From assembly GCA_963778375.1 (NCBI GenBank), contig CAVZTX010000021.1, positions 1 through 64,000 on the forward strand: a DNA stretch of 64,000 nt, in the 5' to 3' direction. The stretch comes from CAVZTX01 sp963778375. Its GTDB lineage: Bacteria; Chloroflexota; Ktedonobacteria; Ktedonobacterales; Ktedonobacteraceae. The position numbers and the translations under genes are program-made. The notes beneath the pieces were generated by a model that was not told the origin of the DNA, searched no databases, and was given only the letters and a program-made list of their open reading frames with translations. The stretch's first letter is position 1. Each line of letters opens with the position of its first letter. Of the stretch, positions 54,527-63,836 are shown piece by piece.

Positions 54527-54802
54527 ATGACTATAATGATGTCATTTCATCCACGTACATCTTTGTCAAGTCAACAGGATGTCCGTCCAACACTGCCTAT
54601 CCCGATGGTATATGAAAGTGTGCCTGTCGATCCTGTGCGTTGGGAGTATCGCGTGCTTCATGTCGATACACGTGAGGAAGCTCTGCCTAATGCTGCTCAA
54701 TTAAACGAGCTGGGCGATCAAGGCTGGCTATTAGTTGGAGTCCTGAATACGGGCGATGGTAGGCACGTGCAGTATTACTTTGTTCGACAGAGGGAGCAAT
54801 AG
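54527..54802 (+). CDS. DUF4177-like small protein
   Basis: A 91-residue protein with a disordered first third, then WEYRVLHVD, LNELGDQGWLLVGVL and YYFVRQ, the DUF4177 layout (small beta-alpha-beta-beta protein of unknown role). AAGGAGG precedes the ATG. It is the first gene past the operator array and 49 bp before clpP, so all three loci may form one regulatory unit. Confidence 0.7.
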   Translation: MTIMMSFHPRTSLSSQQDVRPTLPIPMVYESVPVDPVRWEYRVLHVDTREEALPNAAQLNELGDQGWLLVGVLNTGDGRHVQYYFVRQREQ

Positions 54803-54851
54803 AACTTACGTGAGTAGTTCTCATCGCTGATTTGTAAAAAGGAGAATCCTC

Positions 54852-55454
54852 ATGACTTCCAGTTTAGTCATACCGACCGTCATAGAAACAACGGGGCGTG
54901 GCGAACGCGCCTATGACATTTTTTCGCGCCTGCTGCGGGAGCGCATCATTTTGATCAACAGTGAGGTCAATGAATCAATGGCGAGCCTGGTAGTGGCGCA
55001 ATTGTTGTTCCTGGCCTCAGAGAGCACCGAGCGAGAGATCAACCTGTATATCAGTTCTCCAGGCGGTGTAGTGGCCGCAGGATTGGCGATTTACGATACG
55101 ATGCGCCATTTGCCGTGTCCTATAGTCACAACCTGCGTGGGCTATGCAGCCAGTTTCGGCACGATCCTGCTCATGGCGGGCGATCATGGACAACGGCGCG
55201 CATTACCGCATGCCCGTATTCACATGCACCAGCCGTTGATACCTGGCGGAATTGGTGGACAGGCGACCGATATCGATATTCACGCACGCGAAATACTGCA
55301 CACTCGAGATATGCTCAATGAGATCATCCAGTATCATACGAAGCAGCCTCTTGAGCGCATCAAGCATGATACAGAACGTGATTTCTTCATGAGTGCGTCC
55401 GAAGCCATGGAGTATGGCATTATTGATGAAGTGCTGACACTGGCCGAAAAATAG
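54852..55454 (+). CDS. clpP: ClpP-type serine protease subunit
   Basis: A 200-residue ClpP. Catalytic triad: Ser in CVGYAASFGTILL, His in ARIHMHQPLI, and Asp in DTERDFFMSA. The usual AASMG is AASFG. ISSPGGVVAAGLAIYD and EAMEYGIIDEVL fit well. It forms the tetradecameric protease chamber; no clpX is adjacent, so this is probably a second clpP copy serving a special regulon (inference, supported by the XRE-linked promoter). Confidence 0.9.
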   Translation: MTSSLVIPTVIETTGRGERAYDIFSRLLRERIILINSEVNESMASLVVAQLLFLASESTEREINLYISSPGGVVAAGLAIYDTMRHLPCPIVTTCVGYAASFGTILLMAGDHGQRRALPHARIHMHQPLIPGGIGGQATDIDIHAREILHTRDMLNEIIQYHTKQPLERIKHDTERDFFMSASEAMEYGIIDEVLTLAEK

Positions 55455-55523
55455 CAATTCCTATAGCCATTGACTGCTGTCCATTCGATGAAATAGAGTC
55501 GTAGTTACTGCGGATGATAGGTC

Positions 55524-56321
55524 TTACAGCGGCTCTATCCTCACCGAATCCAGCTCAAACCACTGAGGGCCGCTGGCTACAGCACCAAAGCGCAGGATAC
55601 CTCGGGGCGTTGCAACGGCGTATTGATTATCGAGCCAGGCAATGAAACCGAGGGGACGAGTTGGTGGCTGGGGTGCGTGCAGCACCGGCTTGTCATCGAC
55701 CCAGAAGAGCGCTTCGGTGCTTCTCCATTCTAATACATAAGTATGCCAGCTCGTCATATCTACGGGAAGTATTGCTTCGTGAGCACCGGTGAGTCGCTGC
55801 ATCCAGCGTGCGGCGGGACGTATTTCACCGGTCAGCCATGACCACGTGGTTGCCATTGCCATTGGAACGGTGGCAAACAGCGCATCCAGGCGCATGCTAT
55901 GAATCACCTGAGCTTTCCATCCCCAACCTTGTATGCCTGGAACGAGCGCCATGTTCGATGGGGGTGAGGCATAGAAGAACCAGACGGCTTCTGGCAACAT
56001 CAGCACATCCCCCTTTACAGAAAATGGATAGTTCCAGAAACCGAAACCTGCCGTGCCCCGCAAGATATCCGCACCTGTGCTGCTAGTGGTTGCGGTGGGC
56101 AGCGATGAGCGTGCTCGTACTTCCATACGCAGCGGCGGACGCCAAGGGAAGCTTGATCTGGCTCTACCAGCATAGTCGTCGATTTGCGCATCGGTATACA
56201 TCCCTTGAAGTGCAGACTCGAAGCCCATGCGGATTGCGGAGTTGACGATCTGTATTGAACCTCCGCCGATGCACGTTTGAGTCCAGCTCGCCTCCTGTAA
56301 CGAGGTGAAGTCATCAAACAT
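55524..56321 (-). CDS. Concanavalin-like beta-sandwich protein
   Basis: A 265-residue protein with a jelly-roll layout: FDDFTSL at the start, GFGFWNYPF, WHTYVLEWRSTEALFWVDDK near 205-225 (typical of GH16-like/laminarinase folds), and a C-terminal strand. The GH16 catalytic ExDxxE motif is not seen, so it is probably a carbohydrate-binding or degenerate member. No signal peptide is visible. Confidence 0.65.
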   Translation of the reverse strand: MFDDFTSLQEASWTQTCIGGGSIQIVNSAIRMGFESALQGMYTDAQIDDYAGRARSSFPWRPPLRMEVRARSSLPTATTSSTGADILRGTAGFGFWNYPFSVKGDVLMLPEAVWFFYASPPSNMALVPGIQGWGWKAQVIHSMRLDALFATVPMAMATTWSWLTGEIRPAARWMQRLTGAHEAILPVDMTSWHTYVLEWRSTEALFWVDDKPVLHAPQPPTRPLGFIAWLDNQYAVATPRGILRFGAVASGPQWFELDSVRIEPL

Positions 56322-56454
56322 AAAAATGCTTCCGTAATCACTAACCTGCTAGCGTGGCAGACAAGCAAGAAGCTGTGTAATTCTTTAGAGTTTCTCGTTG
56401 CCTACAGCAATTCGCCCTTTCACTTATGGGTTGTATTGACCCCAAGCTGAACCT

Positions 56455-57429
56455 CTAAGTGACTGGTAATTGTACCATTTCCTCTTCTAATTGTTGCCAG
56501 ACTATTTCTTCTGCCTGACGGTTGGGAACTGGCTGCTGTTTCATGACCTGGGTAACTTGATGCCGGAAGTTGCGGAAGTAGTTTTTTTGTACTTCGTGGC
56601 TTGGCATTACATGCAGGTCAATGTCCTTCGAGTCATAAAATTCTTCGGTGTCAAATGCCAGAGCTATCAAATTCGCATAACACTGGATAAGCGAGAGGCG
56701 CGATGGTGAAAGAAAATAGTTTGTCTGTGTGCTGGAAATAAGAAGACAACCTGCAATGCGACCTGTGAAAAGGATAGGATGCGCTGCTGCGCTGATCTCA
56801 TTTGGTATCTGGTGAGCCGGAAGGGGACTAAGCTCCTGACGAATATCCTGAATTGCCGACAGGCGACAAGTTGTGACTGCATATCCAGCAAGAGATTCCG
56901 CCCCAAGAAACATACCTTGCTGTTCGAGGTCTCCACTCCAGGGAGGTGTTCCTTGTCCCACACTTTCACGTAAGCTGCGCACCTTATTTCCATTCGATGG
57001 AGGCATACAGCGTGCGACTGTAATGGCAAGGCCAAGGCGGTCTGGATCAAGTTGCCCGATGGCTTGTTGTAATATGAGATTGCAAATTGACCAGAAGTGA
57101 AGTGCTTCGTTCGTCGCAGATCGAGCACTGAAAACGCGGCTGTAAAACTCGGATGGAATGTCTTTGGATGAGTCATCCATTGCTCCGGCTGTGAAATCCA
57201 CAAATTCTTCACTGATCAGCTCAAGGAGCAAATCGCGCTCCTCGGGCACAACATTGAGTAAGTGACGTAGATTTTGTGGACGCGGATCTGATTCTTTCGT
57301 AACCCAGCGCGTTAAGGTAATGGTGCGTACCCCCAGCTCTTGAGCAATACGTTGTTTCTCGCGTGAATCGCTAATAATATTTCCCAGCAGTTCGCGCCAG
57401 TCTTGTGGTTCCGGTTGCATGCGCTTCAT
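56455..57429 (-). CDS. HTH-GAF domain regulator
   Basis: A 324-residue protein. Residues about 8-55 are an HTH (IISDSREKQRIAQELGVRTI then TLTRWV), the rest a GAF-like sensory domain (ESLAGYAVTTCRL, AAHPILFTGRIAGCLLISST). It resembles regulators repeated many times in Ktedonobacteria genomes. Ligand and targets are unknown. Confidence 0.75.
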   Translation of the reverse strand: MKRMQPEPQDWRELLGNIISDSREKQRIAQELGVRTITLTRWVTKESDPRPQNLRHLLNVVPEERDLLLELISEEFVDFTAGAMDDSSKDIPSEFYSRVFSARSATNEALHFWSICNLILQQAIGQLDPDRLGLAITVARCMPPSNGNKVRSLRESVGQGTPPWSGDLEQQGMFLGAESLAGYAVTTCRLSAIQDIRQELSPLPAHQIPNEISAAAHPILFTGRIAGCLLISSTQTNYFLSPSRLSLIQCYANLIALAFDTEEFYDSKDIDLHVMPSHEVQKNYFRNFRHQVTQVMKQQPVPNRQAEEIVWQQLEEEMVQLPVT

Positions 57430-57520
57430 CTATGTCCCTCGCTGCTGAAATAATCCGGAAATGCTCTTATTGCATCTCATGATAGCAGCTAAATGAGCTA
57501 ACGTCAACGATTTGGCTCAT

Positions 57521-58552
57521 TCAGTGTTGCTGCTCGTTATACTCTCGTTCGGCCTTCTGCGTTAGAGCGGTCACAAATGAATTTGAAATGGGCGTCTGGC
57601 TTTCTCTACCGGTTTTGCGATCTAATCCCTCAACAGGACCGGCCGTAGGCAAGAAACGGTTCACCATGCCAAGAATGTTAGTGGTTGTGCCAGGAAAGAG
57701 TCCATGAAATGTAGCCAGAAGTTTTGCCGGAAAGCCCAGGACAGTCTCAGCTTTACCTCGCTCGGTAGCTTTAACGACCTGTTGCGCAGCCCTCTTCGCG
57801 CTCATCGATAGTGGAGGAATGCTACCGAGTATTGTGAACAAGGTGTACTCTGCTCAATTCTTGCCCTTAAAGAAAGCGTTGATTTGAGAACCTGTACGCA
57901 TAAGTCCGGGGGCAATCGTCACCACCTTGATGCCATCCTTTGCCAGTTCAGCACGCAAACCTTCTGAAAAGCCAACCGCCGCAAACTTGGCGCTAGCATA
58001 GGGCATTAAATGGGGAACGCTCACCTTGCCGCCAATGGAAGTAATGTTCACAATGCGCCCGCTTTTACGTTGTAACATTTGGGGTAAAACTGCCATCGTT
58101 ACATAAAATGGCCCCCAGTACATAATGTCCATCGACTCCTCAAAATCCTTGAGCGTTTGAGCCATCAATGGACCCACTGTGATAATACCTGCATTATTCA
58201 CCAGTACATCAATTCGTCCAAATTGCTCAGTCGCCGAGTCAATCAATTGCTGTACCTCCTGGCGATTCGTAACGTCGCACGGGATCGTTACTACATCTGC
58301 TCCCCGCTGCGCAAGTTCATTGCGTGCTTCTTCCAGTTCTTGCTCATCGCGTGCGGTGAGTACCAGGCGCGCTCCCTTATTCGCAAACTCCTCAGCCATA
58401 GCAAGCCCTAAACCGCGCGAGCCACCAGTAATCAGTACAACCTTTCCTGCCAGATAAGCCTGCTTACTATTTTGCCTCGCCTGATATGCAAGCAATCCTA
58501 CTCCTGTTCCTGCTGCTAGAACCAACATACTCCTCATGAAACCAGTTCGCAT
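57521..58552 (-). pseudogene. Short-chain dehydrogenase with an in-frame TGA
   Basis: From the ATG at 58552 there are 232 codons: a membrane-like N-terminus, the cofactor motif ITGGSRGLGLAMAEEF, VLVNNAG, and the catalytic MPYASAKFAAVG (YxxxK). A TGA at 57854-57856 follows FFKGKN; the same frame continues (AEYTLFTILGSIPPLSMSAK) for 110 codons to 57521. The whole is about 343 residues, right for the family. Since the catalytic part precedes the stop, a truncated enzyme may still fold. Single nonsense mutation. Confidence 0.78.
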
Positions 58553-58697
58553 CTCATATCTCCTGCTCTTTTTACTCTACCGTGAAGTGCTGTTCTGAAA
58601 TGATCTATATAAATATTTGTATCAGACAAACAATTTTATGACAAACTCATCGTATAATAGAAAATATGTAACGTATTGCCGGCAGGAGGAGGAGCCG

Positions 58698-59405
58698 ATG
58701 AACGCAATCGAAGCAGCCCAGGCATTTCTCATCAAACATTTTCCCGAATGCTCAACCGCTTTTCTTGCTGGAAGTATTCTGCGCGGAGAGGCAACCGCGA
58801 CATCCGATCTGGACATCGTTATTGTTACCTCCAGAGAGGGTACTCCTTATCGTGAGTCGTTTTACGAATTTGGTTGGCCTATTGAAGCGTTTGTGCATAG
58901 CTCAACCTCTTATCAAGAATTTTTCCTCAGTGATATCAAACGCCGTCACCCTTCGTTGCCTACGATGTGTGCTGAAGGGATCATCTTGAGGAACACTAAT
59001 GGATTGGGCCAATCCATTACAGAAGAGGCTCAAATGCTTTTGAGACAAGGGCCAGAGCCGTTGAGTCCTCGAGAAATTATCGATTTCCGTTACAGGATTA
59101 CAGATTTGCTCGATGATTTCGTAGGCTCTGAAAAATTAGGGGAGAGTTTTTTCGTTGCAAATAATTTGGCTGTGGTGGCTACAAATCTCATACTTGGCTA
59201 TCATTGCAGATGGATTGGTCATGGTAAGTGGGTGCTTCGTGCTCTCCGCAAATTTAACCCGGATCTAGCGCAACACCTTACGGGTGCTTTAGAAAACTTC
59301 TATCAGCGAGGTGAAAAAGAAGGCCTGATCAGCTTCGTTAATCAGGCCCTCGATCTTGTAGGTGGTAGGCTCTTTGAAGGGTACTCAGCTGGCAAAGATG
59401 GATAG
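58698..59405 (+). CDS. Nucleotidyltransferase-domain protein
   Basis: 235 residues from ATG 58698, which has AGGAGGAGG 5 bases upstream. Residues about 20-45 carry the polymerase-beta motif: LAGSILRGEATATSDLDIVI (GS then DxD). The C-terminal half is helical, resembling the aminoglycoside/KNTase type (HEPN-like) layout. The substrate is unknown. Confidence 0.8.
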   Translation: MNAIEAAQAFLIKHFPECSTAFLAGSILRGEATATSDLDIVIVTSREGTPYRESFYEFGWPIEAFVHSSTSYQEFFLSDIKRRHPSLPTMCAEGIILRNTNGLGQSITEEAQMLLRQGPEPLSPREIIDFRYRITDLLDDFVGSEKLGESFFVANNLAVVATNLILGYHCRWIGHGKWVLRALRKFNPDLAQHLTGALENFYQRGEKEGLISFVNQALDLVGGRLFEGYSAGKDG

Positions 59406-59423
59406 TTCAGCAACCTGAGCCTA

Positions 59424-59630
59424 CTATCTATTTCCTCTTGCCTCACGATAAAGCGTTGCGGTCAGAACCGCCAGCACCGCAACAATGAGAATGATCCCCG
59501 ATGCAACACGTAGCGGCGCTAAGGCACTAATAGAGTTGATCAAAGCAAGGACAATCAGGGCGATGATAACACCTACCAGGATAATCATATCGCCCACGAT
59601 GAAGTTGTAGATAGCCTTAATCACCTTCAT
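59424..59630 (-). CDS. Small two-helix membrane protein
   Basis: A 68-residue protein with helices at about 12-33 and 38-58. Its start overlaps the stop of the upstream FTR1-like gene by 4 bp (ATGA), so translation is coupled. It is probably a subunit or partner of that protein. Confidence 0.7.
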   Translation of the reverse strand: MKVIKAIYNFIVGDMIILVGVIIALIVLALINSISALAPLRVASGIILIVAVLAVLTATLYREARGNR

Positions 59631-60451
59631 GAGCGAACCCTCTGTTCACGCACAGGTAGCGAAACGTTATTTGCGCTAGCCGTGGCCAGTTGTCGCTGTT
59701 TTATCTGCCTGAGCCACATAACGAGGACGAATGTTGCTGCGAGATAGAGGGCAGCGAGAATAAGTAAGAATGCATCTGAAAGCGGCCACGCGACCCCGAA
59801 ACCTTCGCCTGTCCAGAAGGTACCAAAGGTAGTTAACATAATACCGACAATAAATTTCAGCGTGTTCTCCGGTATTTGTTTAAGTGGTGCTCGCACCAAC
59901 GCTCCTAGCAGAATGACCAGGATGCCTGCGATTGCCGCTCCAATAGCTGCGGAAGCAATGCCACCTATACCACAATTTGTGGTACACGCGGTTGTGGTAG
60001 GGTTGGTACCAAAGGTAATCACGATGAAAGCAACTTCAAGTCCTTCGAGGAGCACCGCTTTATACGACAAGGCAACTCCAAAGGGTTGCAAACGAGGGCT
60101 GACCGTTTCTCCTCGCGCACGTACTTCGGCCATGGTCTCTTCAAAGATAGCTTCTTCATCGTGGATCGCTTTCAGTCCACTATAGCGAAGAATGGCCTTT
60201 TTGAGCCATTTCAGGCCAAATAATATGAGGATGACGCCAACAACAAGGCGCAATATTCCAATGGGTACATATTGGACGATAGCCACACCGAGTGTACCAA
60301 CGATAACCGCAAGGGTAGCGGCAGCAGCAAAAGCTCCAACCAGCGAGCTGCGCCAGTTAATCGTTACTCCAACAACCAGTACAATTGTGAATGCCTCAAC
60401 AAATTCAACGGCAGAGGCGAGAAATGCAGCCGAAGCGACCGCCCATTGCAT
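59627..60451 (-). CDS. FTR1/COG4280-like membrane protein
   Basis: A 274-residue protein with about seven helices. Two Glu motifs face each other in repeat-like positions: AVEFVEAFTIV (about 16-26) and LLEGLEVAFIV (about 133-143). These recall the REGLE-type motifs of FTR1 iron permeases and COG4280 proteins. A metal-transport role is inference. The downstream small membrane gene overlaps it. Confidence 0.72.
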   Translation of the reverse strand: MQWAVASAAFLASAVEFVEAFTIVLVVGVTINWRSSLVGAFAAAATLAVIVGTLGVAIVQYVPIGILRLVVGVILILFGLKWLKKAILRYSGLKAIHDEEAIFEETMAEVRARGETVSPRLQPFGVALSYKAVLLEGLEVAFIVITFGTNPTTTACTTNCGIGGIASAAIGAAIAGILVILLGALVRAPLKQIPENTLKFIVGIMLTTFGTFWTGEGFGVAWPLSDAFLLILAALYLAATFVLVMWLRQIKQRQLATASANNVSLPVREQRVRS

Positions 60452-60524
60452 GCGACATGGCTCCTGTTCTGTTAAGCATTTCTAATATACTCTACAGTTT
60501 AAGTAGAGAATGGTCCTGTACATA

Positions 60525-61417
60525 TCATAGCACACACTTGCATGTTCTACTCGGAGCTTCACTGCTTTTCGTAGCGATGATCTGCAGCCAGTTGCGCGGT
60601 ATCTCTGTTATGCCGAGTTCTTCACCTACCTGGTAAACTGAAGTGCCTAACGCTACGGCTCCAAGTGATAGCGGTACTCCTGGCAGCGCCCCCTCAATGA
60701 AAAGCCAGTATTGTCCTATATCTCTATAGGAGTCTAACGTCATAATAGCCTCTTCCTCGACAGCATCCACATGCTGAAAGCCGCTTTCTTTCAGCAAACA
60801 GGAATACTCTTCGGGCGTGAGCCACTGCCTGGCCGTCGCTTTCCGTCGCGTGAAAGGTGTACCTCTGGATGCTCTTTATGTAGCCAACCGACAGCGCGCC
60901 TTGTCCAGAGTCGATAGAAGCGTTCTGTCCCGTTCACATAGGTGCCATCATAAAAGGCGCTATTGCATGCAAAGATGCCTCCAGGAGCGAGAATAGTGGA
61001 CATGAGTCGGAATGCGGAACGTTTGTCGGGGAGCAGGTGAATAGCGTTACAGAAAAAGGCAGCATCGGCTCCTCGCACAATATTGGGAAGGTCGGTTGCC
61101 TCTCCCTGGATGAACTCGGCTTTTGCGCCTATCTCCTGCATGCTCCTGTCTGCACGACGTAGAGCTTCTGCTGAAGGATCAACGCCAATGATGTGCGCCT
61201 GGCGTCCCTGCCGATCCAGTTCTTCGGCGATCAGCCGTGTGATTGCCCCGGTTCCGCAAGCCATGTCTACAATGGTCGTCGGCGCATTAGCAGGTCGTGA
61301 CGCTAGGGAGGCGAGTGCCTGTTGAACGAGTGAACGATTGACGTTCGTGTAAAATGCATGTGCGGCGAACGGCTCAAAGGTAAATTGGTTTGTCTCTTCT
61401 GTTTCTATTAAGCTCAT
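60525..61417 (-). pseudogene. SAM methyltransferase, frameshifted
   Basis: From ATG 61417 (AAGGAGG site) the frame gives TTIVDMACGTGAITRLIAEE (motif I), HIIGVDPSAEALRRAD, FFCNAIHLLPDK and FACNSAFYDG, then loses frame near 60843 in GKRRPGSGS. The other frame continues ATARQWLTPEEYSCLLKESG to 60525. One missing base accounts for it. Restored length about 297, normal for a class I methyltransferase. Confidence 0.78.
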
Positions 61418-61506
61418 GGGTGTGGCCTCCTTGATGATCGTAAGTATTAACAATTTAGAGACAAACCGTACCCATTTTGTTTCATTTGTCACATTTTGAG
61501 CAGAAA

Positions 61507-62271
61507 TCAGATATGCATGGCCATGCCGCCATCGACACACAGGATTTGCCCGGTGATGTAACTGGCTTCCGGTGAACAGAAAAAGTTGATTGCTGTCGCA
61601 ATCTCTTCAGGGGTTCCAGGACGGCCTAGTGGTGTAACATCAAGCATAGTTTTGCGCTGTTGCTCGGTAAGTGTAGAGGTGAGTTCTGTGGGAACGAAGC
61701 CCGGCGCAATGGCATTGGCGGTGATGTTGCGACTCGCCATCTCCCTGGCCGTGCTGATGGTGAGAGCGATAATAGCTGCCTTTGATGCGCTATAATTCGC
61801 CTGACCAGCATTTCCAAGCAGACCGGCTACCGAGGTGACATTGACAATGCGTCCCCAGCGCGCTCTCATCATGTTACGCAGTGCTGCTTTCGTACAAAGA
61901 AATGCTGAGCGTAGATTGGTCTGTAGAACATGCTCAAAATCGGTGAGGGACATCTGTAGAATAAGTTTATCGCGAGTAGTGCCTGCGTTGTTGACCAGGA
62001 TCGCTATTGGCCCGAGTTTCGCATGTGCTTCTGCGAACAATCGTGTCACATCTTCTTCCTGACTCACATCGGCCTGGATAGCTACACAGCGTCTACCAAG
62101 TGCCTCGATACTGGCCTGTGCCTCGCTGGCTGTATCCGCATTACTGCGATAATTGATAACGATATCAGCTCCAGATTGTGCTAATCGCTGTGCTGTTGCG
62201 CGGCCAATCCCCTGTCCGCTTCCTGTAATCAAGGCAATTTTACCCGCCAGTGGCAATTGCTGTTCAGACAT
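61507..62271 (-). CDS. fabG: 3-oxoacyl-ACP reductase-type SDR (FabG-like)
   Basis: 254 residues from ATG 62271; GAGGAGAAAACACT is the ribosome site. NADPH motif ITGSGQGIGRATAQ, ILVNNAG, catalytic Ser (VTSVAGLL) and YSASKAAI (YxxxK), and the C-terminal ITGQILCVDGGMAM. It reduces beta-ketoacyl thioesters; assignment to FabG over other SDRs rests on overall pattern. It is followed by the frameshifted methyltransferase. Confidence 0.87.
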   Translation of the reverse strand: MSEQQLPLAGKIALITGSGQGIGRATAQRLAQSGADIVINYRSNADTASEAQASIEALGRRCVAIQADVSQEEDVTRLFAEAHAKLGPIAILVNNAGTTRDKLILQMSLTDFEHVLQTNLRSAFLCTKAALRNMMRARWGRIVNVTSVAGLLGNAGQANYSASKAAIIALTISTAREMASRNITANAIAPGFVPTELTSTLTEQQRKTMLDVTPLGRPGTPEEIATAINFFCSPEASYITGQILCVDGGMAMHI

Positions 62272-62446
62272 AGTGTTTTCTCCTCTGGAGTTCTCTATTC
62301 CACCCCACCCGTCGTTGCTAGTATAGCACATTCCCTTTAGATGTTGGTCGAGGAGTCAGGCGACTTCGTGGTTTCGCCGGCGTGCTCATGGCTTTCGGTA
62401 TTTACCGTTATATCTCTGTCTAGCTCCATCAACCATATCAGCATGG

Positions 62447-63565
62447 TTATTTCACATGCCCATTTGTTGGCAGGTTTGTCACCATAAGATCGACCTCGCT
62501 CTCATCTTCTGACAGCGGCAGTAAGACAGGAGGTCTCAGCGATTGCGCTTTTGATTTTGCTCTTTCTGTAGGTAGTATCTCTGCTGGATTGACCAGATTT
62601 GGCACAATAATAGGAGCAGGTATTTCAGCCTCTATTACCGATACACTTGTGTCAGTGTCATTTCCTGGCTCATCTTGCTCCTCTGATGAGGCGGATGCTT
62701 CTGACGATTGAGTGGATGTGTTTTCCTCTGTAGGAGACGACGCAGTGGGAGCGGGAAATGCGGATGGAACTGGCAATGATTGAACACTTGGAGTGCGAGT
62801 CAGCGTGATATCAACCTCAATATCGAATTGGGTTGAACTATCATAAATGGCAGAACACACCTGTTGAGGCGTCAGATTACGCGCTCCACGCAAGTTAGCC
62901 CCGATGAGGACGGCGTTGTGCAGATCAGCAACGAGTAGATTGGCATTCGTAAATGTTGCGTTCCGCAAATCAGTGCCTGAGAGGTTAGCACCGGATAGGT
63001 CAGCACCAGAAAGATCAGCTCCCGCAAGCGTAGCCCCGGAGAGATCAGCCATATAGAAATTGGTACCGGCCAACTGTGCCTCGCGCAGATCAGCTCGTCC
63101 AAGGTAGCGATAGGATAAATCGTGCTGAGAAAGGTTAGCCCCATGTAATCTTGGTGGTTGCCAGTGAGCAAAAATATGCTGGCGAAGATCATTGGAATGG
63201 GCAGGCAGGGGTGTTTCTTCGACGCGGGGAAGCCTTGCCAGTTCGTGTTCCAGGCTTAATCGTGTTGCTGCTGTCTCATACCGCTGCTCCCATGCCTGTA
63301 CTCGTTGTGCGTCTTTCGCTTCCCATTTCCGCCAATCATGTCGGATATCTAGTACCTGCCCTGTGAGCTTTTGCTCAATCTCGCTCGTGTGTTTCTCCTG
63401 TCGGACCTCCCAGATTCGCAGGTGACCCTCCTGAGCGCGTTCCCATGCTTCCTGCTGTGTTTGTATATGTAACAGGTGGCGTTGCTGTATCTTCAGGGCT
63501 ATCCATACACCAATCAGTACGGCGAGTAAGGTAATGATTCCCCCGACTATCAACGTTTCAAGCAT
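62447..63565 (-). CDS. Membrane-anchored coiled-coil pentapeptide-repeat protein
   Basis: A 372-residue protein: an N-terminal membrane helix (3-25), a coiled-coil about 30-110 (many Gln/Glu/Arg), pentapeptide repeats about 140-230 (SGADLSGANLSGTDLRNATF), then a Ser/Thr/Glu-rich low-complexity C-terminus (about 260-320). The same overall design as the 401-1462 protein. Function unknown. Confidence 0.85.
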   Translation of the reverse strand: MLETLIVGGIITLLAVLIGVWIALKIQQRHLLHIQTQQEAWERAQEGHLRIWEVRQEKHTSEIEQKLTGQVLDIRHDWRKWEAKDAQRVQAWEQRYETAATRLSLEHELARLPRVEETPLPAHSNDLRQHIFAHWQPPRLHGANLSQHDLSYRYLGRADLREAQLAGTNFYMADLSGATLAGADLSGADLSGANLSGTDLRNATFTNANLLVADLHNAVLIGANLRGARNLTPQQVCSAIYDSSTQFDIEVDITLTRTPSVQSLPVPSAFPAPTASSPTEENTSTQSSEASASSEEQDEPGNDTDTSVSVIEAEIPAPIIVPNLVNPAEILPTERAKSKAQSLRPPVLLPLSEDESEVDLMVTNLPTNGHVK

Positions 63566-63836
63566 TATTTTAACTCCAACAACGGATTTGTTCTAACTGT
63601 TGTGCGTATATGGACTTTTATTATAGCCTATTTTTAACTACTTATCTCGTAAAACGTCACGGGCTAATGTCAGTAACGATCTATGTAGCGTACCCTCCAC
63701 AATATTGCTATAAGGTGTGCGCCATCCAGCAGTAGACCGCAAGTGTTGGAACAGAATATAATACCTATGTTGTTAGTAAGATTAGACAGCATACAATACC
63801 GGAAGCCTTTAATTATCAACTGTCTTAGGGAAAAAT

